NCBI GenBank assembly: GCA_024663395.1
Contig: JANFAH010000006.1
Location: 2,356,001-2,420,000, forward strand
Source: Pisolithus tinctorius
Taxonomy: Eukaryota > Basidiomycota > Agaricomycetes > Boletales > Pisolithaceae
DNA length: 64,000 nt
Reading direction: 5' to 3'
Part shown: positions 36,197 through 45,162 of the stretch, piece by piece
Layout of the letters: every line of letters begins with the position of its first letter
Position numbering within the stretch: position 1 is the first letter of the stretch
Notes under the pieces: model-generated
The model's input: only the letters and a program-made list of their open reading frames with translations
Database searches by the model: none
Told to the model about the DNA's origin: nothing
Program-made: the position numbers and the translations under genes

Positions 36197-37671
36197 AAAT
36201 CCGGTTGTCCCTTGGGACCACCGTCATCTGTGGGTTCGTCACTCTCCCCACAGGTATTGTCGACTGGTTCAGAGTCTTCCTCCTCTTCGGAATTCTTGTC
36301 GAACTCCTCGAGCATTGCCAGGATGCGAGTGCGGAATTTCTGGGCCGAGGAAGACCTACCGCCTGTCGCGGACGAGGGGCACTTAGACTTCATGTGCCCT
36401 GTCTTACCGCATCCATAACAGGTAGGAGCTTCGCTCTGTGATCGGACCTTTGATTTCCGATCAACATCCATGGCGTAAGGGTCTCGGTACGGAGTCTTCG
36501 GGGACGAAGAAGACGACTTTGATCCGTGAGAAGTTTGTTCCTGCTTCCATAGATAGGAGCGATCCTGGAAAGATGCCTTTCCGGAAAAGACCTTGAGTGT
36601 GGCCATAGCGGCGCGCGCTGATGTTGCCTGGCAGATCCAGTCTTCTATGGTGTCGGGCTTGGGGCCTGACATGAGGATCCACTTGTTGACCTCCTCGCTA
36701 AGGCCTTTCCCAAAGAAAACCGCGGCGGTGGTATCCTTGGTAGAGATCTGGGCCTTGTTGAGGCAATTGCGGAAATCGGCGATGTATTCATCGAGGGAGC
36801 GGTCTCCCTGGCGGATTGCCGACAGGTATATTAGCGCAGTAGCTTTGGCATCTCCTACTTGGAAGGTCTCCTTTAGTTTAGCGATAAACTCGTCCCAGCC
36901 ATCGAAGATTTTAAGGTCGCCGAGTACTGTGGTGTTTTCGTTGACATAGGCTTCTGCGAAGGCGCGAGCCGAACCACTGCCCATATAAGAGAGGGCGAAG
37001 GCGATCTTGGATTGATCTTCGTAGTAGACATGTTCGTTAGTGGCGAGGTAGAGTTTGACACTGCTCAACCAGGCGGAGAAGTCCTGGTGAGCTCCGGTGT
37101 ACGAGAAGGGTTTGTTTAAGCCAATTTCTTTCAGTCCACTCCCCCTAGAGTCGCGATCCTTTCCTTTCTCCTCGGATCCTCGGGGAGGGCCTTTAGGCTT
37201 TTCCACATCTCGGTTGAAAAGGGACTTGTAGAAGTGCGCAGCCATTTCGGGGGTGACCTTACTCTGGCTGGCGAATGGGTCCTGGAGCGAAAGTCCAGAG
37301 GTTTCGCAGGCGAGTTCTTCTGCCATTGGGTCGGCGGAAGCTGGTATGTATATATCGGTAGAAGGTTCTGATGGTGAGGGGTCCGCTGGTCCGGCTGTCC
37401 CTGTGTCGATAATATCTGAGCCGAGAGGCTCCGGGTTTCGATATGAAGTAAAGTTAACGGGTGAGGTCGATTCTGCCGCTTGCCCTAGATGGGGCCTTAC
37501 TGGCGGGTCTTCAAGACCTATACGGGGTTTGGGTGTGTCGACCGAAGGGTGACGAATAAGTGGCCTCGCTTGGAGGACCTCTTTTCCTTTACGAGTTGGG
37601 ATGGGGGGTCTGAACGAGGAGGCTGCTGATGGGGGCCTCCGACTTCCTTCTTCTTGGCGGTGCGAAGACAC
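36193..37671 (-). CDS. gypsy gag
   Basis: An open frame of up to 492 residues. The central part resembles gypsy capsids (PFSYTGAHQDFSAWLSSVKL, DEYIADFRNCLNKAQI), and near the C-terminus there is one zinc knuckle, CYGCGKTGHMKSKC. The N-terminal ~150 residues are low-complexity. No in-frame ATG is near the apparent start (GTG at 37671), so the true start is uncertain. The gag stop overlaps the pol frame by one base step at a run of five T (36195-36199). Confidence 0.85.
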   Translation of the reverse strand: MSSHRQEEGSRRPPSAASSFRPPIPTRKGKEVLQARPLIRHPSVDTPKPRIGLEDPPVRPHLGQAAESTSPVNFTSYRNPEPLGSDIIDTGTAGPADPSPSEPSTDIYIPASADPMAEELACETSGLSLQDPFASQSKVTPEMAAHFYKSLFNRDVEKPKGPPRGSEEKGKDRDSRGSGLKEIGLNKPFSYTGAHQDFSAWLSSVKLYLATNEHVYYEDQSKIAFALSYMGSGSARAFAEAYVNENTTVLGDLKIFDGWDEFIAKLKETFQVGDAKATALIYLSAIRQGDRSLDEYIADFRNCLNKAQISTKDTTAAVFFGKGLSEEVNKWILMSGPKPDTIEDWICQATSARAAMATLKVFSGKASFQDRSYLWKQEQTSHGSKSSSSSPKTPYRDPYAMDVDRKSKVRSQSEAPTCYGCGKTGHMKSKCPSSATGGRSSSAQKFRTRILAMLEEFDKNSEEEEDSEPVDNTCGESDEPTDDGGPKGQPDF

Positions 37672-37855
37672 GTTGACGAAGGGGAAGGTTAGTGCCTAAA
37701 GTTAGGGGCTAGCTCACTGATATTAAACCAGTGGTTCCTGATGAGGTGGCGGGAGGTGGACGTTTTGCAGGCTATTTTGCCTAGCAAGGATTCCAGTCCA
37801 CAGGTATCCGAAGGGTAATCCGGGCTTTGATGTGTCCGGGTGATTCGAAATCTTC

Positions 37856-38545
37856 TGTTATGCCGACGACTCGTATCGCGCCACGAATCGAGTGCGATGA
37901 AGCACAAGCACGTGACTGCGCGAGAGGGGCGCGTAATTTAACTTCACTAGCGGCGGAACACTAGTCTTGGCCAACCGAAGTCGTACTGGCGAGTCCTTGT
38001 TGGTACAGCGCACAGAGCTAAGGGTGGTTGCAAAGTAGATTTCGAATGAGGGACCAGTACGATACATGCGGGTTTATATACATATGTACAGTACTGCGGG
38101 CCAAACATTCGAATACTCGTATAGTCGTTCACCCGAGTCCGAACAAGGCAGGACGGAGTCACTGCGATGCGGGCGCAAGGGTAGACGGCTATGCGAGAGG
38201 GATTAACCACTAAGTTATGATGAGGGACTAACCGCGCATATGAGTCACGGGTGGAGCGTTCACCCAAGCTAGACCGGGGTGAACGTGTCACGTGACCACA
38301 TGGATCAGGGCCACCAGCGGATCACGGAAGGAAGTGGAAGCGGACGCAATGTCCGAGTATAGTACAACGCGGGGTTGACAGGGGTCAACCATAAAAGGAA
38401 ACAGAAAAGGGGAAACGTACGGAACGCAAGCCCAACTGTGTAGACAGCGGGTTGCGGGTAAACGGAACGCCTCTAGAGGCGGGAGTGGGCGCGAACGATT
38501 ACGTAAAATGTCTGCAAAAGGAGAACATGTGAGCGCAGCGTAACA
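37856..38545 (-). repeat. 5' LTR of the gypsy element
   Basis: 690 bp, TGTTA...TAACA, uninterrupted; it shows the empty Harbinger-3 site. As the element reads leftwards, this is its promoter LTR. Confidence 0.93.
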
Positions 38546-38550
38546 CCAAT

Positions 38551-38802
38551 CTCCCGCAGCTCCTCTATGAGCTGAACAAAAATCTCCTTGCACATACCAA
38601 GTTCACAGCAAATACAATCAGGGTGACCAGTTAGGAGTTCTTGAACCCACATATCTCCAGAGAGTTTGGAGGTGTGGTACGGTATCAGCTCTTTGCGAAC
38701 ACTGGAGCCAACCAGTTCAGCCAACAAGACTAGGAGCATCTGGAGGGCAGTCAAAATATGCTGCAGTAGCACTCAGCACACATCAGGATGATCAGGCAGC
38801 AT
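38551..38802 (-). pseudogene. Harbinger-2 transposase, N-terminal piece
   Basis: Begins at ATG 38802; a TGA at 38773-38775 interrupts after eight codons, and the frame continues with LLQHILTALQMLLVLLAELV, the PYHTSKLSGDMWVQELLTGH segment and EELREIG. It stops at the CCAAT duplicate and resumes at 27036. The first TGA again sits where a CGA codon would keep the frame open. Confidence 0.85.
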
Positions 38803-38930
38803 CTTTGGAGGAGTTCAATCTCCAACATACTGCCGGACCTTATGCTGAATCTGTGCACCACCCGTCAAACAAGAACAATCCATGAAGTTCGTAAACTACA
38901 ACTGAACTGCGCTTTCCGTACAAGCTCTTA

Positions 38931-39260
38931 TTTGGTCGACGCCTATTCCCACTGGCAACCGTTCCACGTCCAACGTCCAACAGTCCTTGACACTTGCCTT
39001 TGCACTGAAATAATTTCACAATGTCATCTCTGGCAGGTGCTCTTGGTCAACCAATACACCAGAATACTAGTTACAGCTCCGTATATGGTTTGTCTGCGCG
39101 GCCAGAGGTCGTAGAAAGGAGCCCTTCGGATCCCGAGACTAGGGATGGCCCCAAGGAGGACTGCGAAGCGCACGTCGCTGGCGGTGGTGAAGGGATGGAA
39201 GATCTCTGGAAACGAGGCGGAAGAAACGCGACCCGAACGGGAAATCAAATCTGAAAGGTA
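38931..39260 (+). pseudogene. partial LEO1 duplicate (promoter and first exon)
   Basis: 38931-39018 matches the native LEO1 promoter (reverse strand, about 48995-49080). The frame from ATG 39019-39021 reads MSSLAGALGQPIHQ and SYSSVYGLSARPE like the native protein. A one-base loss near 39209 (EDLWKRGG instead of DDLFGNEA) shifts the frame and gives a stop soon after. Similarity ends with the intron donor GGTAAGCA near 39257-39264. No later LEO1 exons follow. Confidence 0.9.
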
Positions 39261-39409
39261 AGCAATTCTCGACACCGATCATCCCTTACCATGTTTAAGT
39301 AATCCCATCCGTGTGGTATGAGGTTCGCCTACGACCCTGCGCCAAGTTGCCACATCATTATCTCAACAAAGGTCGACCATGACACCACTGCGTGGGATCT
39401 TGATGAATC

Positions 39410-40300
39410 TAGTCCTGTAGAATGTCTCCTCGCTCACCGGTACAGCTATTCACCAGCTCATTTCTCAGGGTATGATGTCGATTTCAATCGTCTGGTGAGA
39501 GTAAGGCGTCTCCCTATATTCGGTTCCATAATGACACGCTCTATACTTGCTATACGCGATGTTGGGGTCGTCGTTGACGATAATGTAGTCCCTGCTCTTG
39601 CGAGTACGAGATCTGCACGATGGCAGTGGTGAGGGGCTTTTGAATGGCTTCGTCTGGATCCACCGCAAGACGACGCAGACGTAGACGGGATGTAAAATCT
39701 GTTTTCTTGACTCGCCTGACACCCTGGACATCCGCACTCCGGTCAGATGTCGTTGACATGCATTCATCGAAGACGCGACGCGCCTGAAACTCGACATTGA
39801 GGACCGCAAAAGTTACTGAAGAACTGCGCGTGTTCGATGAACGCGTTCTCGCCCAAGAAAGAATGTATCCTGGGTGATAAAGTGGCATTCCTTCCCGTCT
39901 GTCTCGCCTAGACACGGTGCACGGGTTGTATCTTGCAGTATGCATGGTAGACGCCGATGATCGATTTTTCCATGGCAAGTTCACAAGACAACGTCGAGAG
40001 GTGAAATCACGTCGTATGAGATATGCTGAAGGCAAACTTGTCTGCGTAGTCCGCAAAGAGACGCTATATGAGCGTGCTTTTCCTCGCTCCGGAGGGTCCA
40101 AATACGACGAGCGGCGCACTGATCGTCGTCGTTTCCCTCCCCGTGGACTGAGACATAGTCGATGGCGAATGAGCTGATGAAAGCGCAACAATCTTCGTGT
40201 GTCACATCAGGATTGACAGGCAGAAACGTGTCCCAAGTTTACAGTCGGCAATTTAGCTGATACTCCAATCCAGCCTGGAGTCGTCGTCCAGGGTAGTTCC
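39410..40300 (-). pseudogene. decayed guanylate kinase duplicate
   Basis: The minus-strand sequence follows the native gene at 14.2-15.2 kb closely in the same order. Recognisable parts are the region before the P-loop (40080-40130), the former intron (RRDFTS..., about 39960-40020), RRVFDECMSTTSDRSADVQG, and DEAIQKPLTTAIVQISYSQE. Several frameshifts, a deletion in the VFISPP part and a changed P-loop break it. The match includes non-coding flanks on both sides, so it arose by DNA duplication and not through an mRNA. Confidence 0.88.
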
Positions 40301-41345
40301 AGCAACGGGGGAAACAATGGAAAGGGTCCGTGGCCAAATGCATCTGGTGTTGGGATGACTATACTGGTCTCGCCCACCTTCAAGGCCCCTAAATGTTGTA
40401 TCTCCTTGGTCTTCACAATCTGAAGTGAGTCAAAGCAGTAGTGCTTCCAACGTGTAGGCGCCTGCGTAGATTCGAACGAGCCCATCGTTTGTCCTGCTCA
40501 GGTACCGCAGGTGGATTTAACTTGAACGCCAGGGAGAAGCGCCTGCGCGATGCATATTACGAAAGTAGGCAAGGTTTCAGTTGTACGTTGTGAAGCATGC
40601 TCTCCAAATCACAATAACCAACTTCAGTGAGTCGGATGGACTCCTTTTGAGCTGGAAGCCAATGCAGTCACTGAAGGAGGGAAGGGACTGGAGGGATCGA
40701 GTCGTCACCGCACATGTCTTTGGGACAGGAGCGATCTTGGGTAGCGCCCACCCCAGTCCATTGAACAACGCTCACACAGTTTGCGAGCATGAGCAAACCT
40801 ACGGAGTAAGTTGTCAAGAACAGGTACCCTACCTGCCGTGGTGGAGATAGGCGACTCTTCCAACATCACAAGGAAAGCGGGCGCGGGTAAGGGGTGACTG
40901 GCCACGGCGGAGGCGGGGTGTCCGGTTCGTCGCGTCAACGGTGCCAAGCAGTCCCAACACATGAATCGACACATACAGAATGATAAAGCACACCGCCTGC
41001 TCACTGCCATACACAGGTACATGGCCCGTTTGTCGCATGCACTGCCTGGGGGGTCAACTTGACCAGCGGTACATGTACAACGTATGTGCCTTGCCATCCG
41101 TTCGTAATGCACACAGAGGGCAAGGAACTCTGGAAATAGTGCCTAGCGCTTGCACCTATCCGTAACAATGGATCCGTTCACGGCGTGTACAGGGCAATTG
41201 TCTGAGCATCCGCAGGCTGCGTTGAGACGTTTCGCTCGAAGAATAGGTTTTCTGGTGGTGATTTGAACAAGAAGTTGGTGGCGCAGCCTGGGCAGTTTGC
41301 ACAGTTGGTCACCGCGTCGAAATCAGCGCTAGTTGCTTGTTCAAC
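40301..41345. other. no gene recognised
   Basis: Minus-strand frames at 40207-40485 and 40705-41112 are open over 90-135 codons, but I recognise no domain and could not link them through convincing splice sites. They might be exons of an unknown gene divergent from the VMA12-like gene. Confidence 0.4.
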
Positions 41346-42119
41346 ATGGCGAAGGACAGACTGAACGTCTCTCTGGAAACCCACCTTCGAGAAACGCTGG
41401 CGGCCATACAGAAAATCACACCAGCGAAACTCTCCGACGACCTCGTGCCATACGTGTCCTCCGATGAGCAACCTACCACCGATGTCGCTGTCATACCCTA
41501 CGACATTCTACAAAGGGTATCGAAATGGACCCGAACACCAGAAGGAATGAAAGTCTTGCAAGACTGTTCTCCGCCACTCGATCCACAGTCCTACTCGATG
41601 GTTTCTCTACTCGCAGGTTCTCGCACGTCGCCGGAGAAACATTTCCCTCTATACGTCGCCAATGACCCGCTCGAAGAAAGTAAACGGGCATCAGAAACTA
41701 GGAAAGCTGTCGCGACAGTGGTGAATGGCGCGCTCAGCGTCGCAGGAACAGGTGCTGCTACGTGGTGGGCCAGCGAGTGGACCGGACTCAAACTCGAATG
41801 GGTGAGTTAGACATCCCCCACCTCCTGAATGCGGCATCATGCTCATGGGATTTGACCCCTCCAGAGAGCTCTGTTGGCCGTAGCCACCGCTCTCATCGTC
41901 GCATTTTCGGAGATCATTCTGTACATAATCTGGGACTCTCGAAAGGGATCAAAGACAAGAAAGTTACAAAAGAGGGGCGTCGCAAAGGGCGAAAAGGATG
42001 GCGATAATCGCGCCGATACTGTGCAAGTCCCAGTGCAGGCTACTGGCACCGCTCTTTACAGCGGAGATGATGGTCTTCGTCTTCGGGTCACAAATCCTGC
42101 AAATGATGTGAATGGGTAG
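41346..42119 (+). CDS. VMA12: VMA12/VPH2-like V-ATPase assembly factor (TMEM199 type)
   Basis: Exons 41346-41801 and 41865-42119 give 236 residues. A soluble N-terminal part includes LRETLAAIQKITPAKLSDDL and a segment typical of the family (SMVSLLAGSRTSPEKHFPLY, ELEESKRAS-like DPLEESKRASETRK). Two hydrophobic segments follow at about residues 125-145 and 155-175 (LLAVATALIVAFSEIILYII), then a basic tail ending ANDVNG. In yeast the family works in the ER membrane to assemble the V0 sector of the vacuolar ATPase. Identification rests on overall pattern and not on catalytic residues. Convergent with ETP1. Confidence 0.75.
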
Positions 42120-42788
42120 TATGTGAATTTATTTTTTCTCCTGTGGACGACTATCCAATGCACGTGCATGCCCAGGAATGCAAATACATTTGACCATATA
42201 TGCGAGACGAAGACTGCAGCCCACGACCGGCACGTTCGTGGCAGGACCCTCGCGACGGGGTAACTTTATGCCGGATGATGTTGCGGAGGGCCGATCCTCA
42301 TGTCTGGGAGTAATGATCCGACATTGCCTTTGCAATCAGGTTTCCTCACAACAGAATTGGAAGCATTCGTGTGATGCCCAAATAGGGGCCCTTCCTGTTT
42401 TGTTTTGTGATCAATCAAGTACGGGCCCTTCGTGCCCGCATCCCAGGCGATCGGTACACAGTGCTGTTGCTAGGTGCCCACATCGTTTGACATGGCAACA
42501 CCCCGGGCGGTATTCAAACCAGAAGTTGGGCTCTTCTCGGGTCGGGTCTACATGTACCATGCTAATAATCAGAAGCCAATCTAATAAATGTCTCCTGACA
42601 GTACTATGCCATTTGTGGGGCAAACGGGACTGCAACGAGGTCCCTTCCAAACTTTCCGACGCAGATCCAATCACAGCATTCAATCGGCATCTACGGTGAG
42701 TTATCCGGAATGACGTACTACTGTATCACCTGCTTGGCTGCGAGGAACAGGGGGCTGCAGCGGCGAGTCATTCCAAAGCTACCAGTCG
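42120..42788. other. intergenic between convergent genes
   Basis: A plus-strand frame of 173 codons (42178-42699) crosses it but has no recognisable motif and an irregular composition; it is probably 3' UTR and spacer. Confidence 0.5.
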
Positions 42789-44855
42789 TCATCCTTTTTT
42801 CCCTTTTTTCTTCTTCGTAGCCGATGACGGAGGCAATTCAATCGAACCGCCAGCCGCCTCTCCTTCAATTCCTTCTCCTTGTTCGATTTTCGAACGGGCC
42901 TCCAGGAAAAACATGACATCTCTAAGTTCATCTTGTAGCTCCGTTATCTTAGCGCCGTATTCTTCCCTCTGTTTCTCTGAACGTTCGACATTCTCCTGCA
43001 TTTTCTCCAGGTTTCTGAGCAGACCTTCACTAACTGCCTTCTCTTCCTTGAGCTCCTTTTCAAGTCTCCGCGCAAGCTCGGTAATCTTCTCTGCCTTTTT
43101 TTCTGCTCGTGCTTTCTCTCGATGAACAGCCTCCAGTTTTTCATCCTCTTCTCGACGACGTTGTTGTTCACGTTGCCGCGCCTCGGCTCGCTCCTTCTCA
43201 ACGTCTCTGGTTAACTTTTCCATTAGACCACGTAGCTCTTCTACCTGGGACTTTAATTGAGTGGTCTGCTCTTCGTAAAACTCCCTCTGAGAATCGAGCT
43301 GGGACGTGAGTAGATACGAATACTCAATACCGATAGCCTCTATCTTTTCGGCGTTGAGCGTGTCAGCATGCGACGGTCCTAGAGCACCGTCGTCCCTCGC
43401 ATTGGTACCCATCGACGACGCAGCAGAAGGCAATTCCACGAGCTTCCCATCAGCCTTATTCTGGATGAGGCGATGAACATAGCCATCACCAGCGTAATCC
43501 CAAACGCGCTGTGTCTCGAGTTCGAGGGCGTAGAGATGCGTCGTGTTCTGGTAATGTGCATGCGCATGAGCTCGGCCATAGCGGCCACAACCAATGTTGC
43601 CGCAGATAAGGCATATCCACAAATTCGTCGTCGACAAGCAGTCGACACAAGTGGACATCGACGGGGAAGACGCATGGGCAAATGGGATGGGCCGCGAGCG
43701 CGACCCCGAAGTCGTTGGGTGAGAGGAAAGCAATGTCTGCGAATACCGACAGACTGGGCACCTGGAGGACAGAATCGGATTGAGAGGAGGGAGACTCGGA
43801 TACCGAAACAAACGAACCGGCTGTCGCCCCATTTGCTCAGGCACATGCAGTGGAACGTGTGCGAACAAGGTACAGTGATGAGACCAGTAACTGCAGCATC
43901 CATACGTTCCAGGCACACTGGACAGGTGGGCAACTCGTATGCCGATGATTGCGGGGACACCAAACGCCCTAGCATACTCTGGACAGCGTCTTCCGTCTCT
44001 ATCTCCACGGACAAAATGCGTACGACATGACAGGTCTCTGGCTAGAAAACAACGAAGAGTCATTCAGAATATTGGAGGGTTTCGTGTGCGGGACTTACGT
44101 CCATCGAGTTAAACGATTTTCCATTGTAAGCTTCGGCAAATTCGGTGGCCTCTTCTGAGCGACGGAATTTTAAAATGGCTATAGAACGATTGGGCATCGA
44201 GTCACTGAGTAAAACAAGTCAGAGTGCATGAGAATTGCATGCGAATACGCGCGAACGCGCTGACCGGATCAGCCGAAGATGGGCCATCCCCTCTGCTGCT
44301 GGCGCAACAAAAGCGAGAAAATCAGAGGGGGTCATCCATGATGGAACAGACAAAACCCCGAGCGTGGTCCCGTCATCCGAGATTGATCCGCTTGCTGGAT
44401 CAGATGGCCCCCCCGACGCTTGTGTCTCGCTACTTCGAGGTTGTTCGCAGTCGCGGTAGAGATGAACTACTCCTTCCGGCAGATTAGTCGAGCCAGACTT
44501 GGTTCTTGGAACGAAACTCGCTATCAGAGGTCCTGTCATGCAAGTGTTTTATGATTTCCACTGCCCGCCTTTCAGATTGCGCACCTCCGATGCGGTCTTT
44601 CTCCTTGCCGCTAGACAATCCAGTGGTGTTCATGTGTTGTTCGAAATCAGTCCAGTCCAATCGAATGGGCCCGTATCTGTAATCTTTGTGGGCAGGGTCG
44701 AAGACTGCGTTCTTTTTCAGCGTCGACTTTGGTCGATGCGATGGCAGACGTTGGAATAGCGTTTCCGGTACGAAAGTGTCGGGAGCGCGCGGATGAGACT
44801 GAGATATCTCTATCTTTCTGTGTACGGTGATGCGTATGTGGTAGCCTCGTTTCAT
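42789..44855 (-). CDS. ETP1: ETP1/BRAP2-like RING and UBP-zinc-finger protein
   Basis: Exons 44855-44513, 44472-44265, 44204-44099, 44041-43818 and 43761-42789 give 617 residues. Domains in order: BRAP2 RRM-like domain (TLGVLSVPSWMTPSDFLAFV, AILKFRRSEEATEFAEAYNG), RING finger (CPVCLERMDAAVTG, CSHTFHCMCL, CPVCRYSQ), UBP-type zinc finger (LWICLICGNIGCGRYGRAHA, HYQNTTHLYALELETQRVWD), a long coiled coil rich in Glu/Lys/Arg, and a lysine-rich end (KKKKGKKG). The human relative is a ubiquitin ligase restraining Ras-MAPK signalling; the yeast one is tied to ethanol tolerance. The first intron is short (40 nt) with a clear branch-like CTAAT. Divergent from ataxin-10 with 307 bases between starts. Confidence 0.93.
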
Positions 44856-45113
44856 ATCGCAATGAACATCTCCGCAGGTTTGTCGCTGTCGTCAACGTTT
44901 ACCTGCAGGATTCTGACGCTGGGGTGTCAATATCCAGGGATCGTCACAAGAACGTGGTGGCTCGCGGTGGCAATACTCGTGAATCGGGCAATACGAAACA
45001 ACGATGATATTTTTCGGTGTATGACATAACAGTTGATAGTTGGCACGACTGCAATCACTTGCACGGCCCCCACAGGCGTTGCAACTTGACAACCAAAAAG
45101 TTTGAGGTGTATC

Positions 45114-45143
45114 GCGAACGCCCCTCCCCCTCCTCCTCCTCCC
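45114..45143 (+). promoter_or_regulatory. pyrimidine-rich stretch upstream of ataxin-10
   Basis: A run of C and T (CCCCTCCCCCTCCTCCTCCT within it) ends about 20 bases before the start codon. Pyrimidine-rich tracts near start sites are common in fungal promoters; the role here is inferred. Confidence 0.4.
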
Positions 45144-45162
45144 ATTTTTGTCATGAGCTACG

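Larger units (their letters stand above)
27037..38545 (-). mobile_element. chromodomain Ty3/gypsy LTR retrotransposon, nested in Harbinger-2
   Basis: Two 690-bp LTRs (27037-31087 with an insertion of 3361 bp, and 37856-38545) begin TGTTA and end TAACA. Flanking CCAAT copies mark one insertion event. The internal region reads on the minus strand: gag, protease, reverse transcriptase, RNase H, integrase, chromodomain, then a further ORF. A polypurine tract (GAAGGGGGGGTGA) abuts the 3' LTR at 31088-31100. Without Harbinger-3 the element would be 8.15 kb. Two TGA stops in pol show that it cannot move by itself. Confidence 0.95.
24377..38927. mobile_element. PIF/Harbinger transposon, Harbinger-2, decayed and interrupted
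   Basis: Terminal inverted repeats start GAGCTTGTACGGAAAGCGCA at both ends, with a TTA duplication outside. The arms match for about 75 bp. About 3.0 kb of its own sequence remains (24377-27036 and 38551-38927, counting the target copy once); the rest is the nested gypsy element. It carries a Myb/SANT-like gene (+) and a transposase (-). Both genes have several in-frame TGA codons where relatives have arginine, so the element is dead. Confidence 0.92.

Noticed and set aside
32162..36441. numerous plus-strand frames over the gypsy element
   Set aside because: They are antisense shadows of gag, pol and the third ORF, which have clear domains.
37836..37860. TTCGAATC box next to the 5' LTR as a tRNA gene or primer site
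   Set aside because: It resembles a tRNA T-loop, but no cloverleaf can be formed, and the sequence after the LTR lacks the usual TGG start of a primer-binding site.
42178..42699. 173-codon plus-strand frame after VMA12
   Set aside because: No motif, irregular composition, and it lies between two convergent genes where 3' UTRs are expected.
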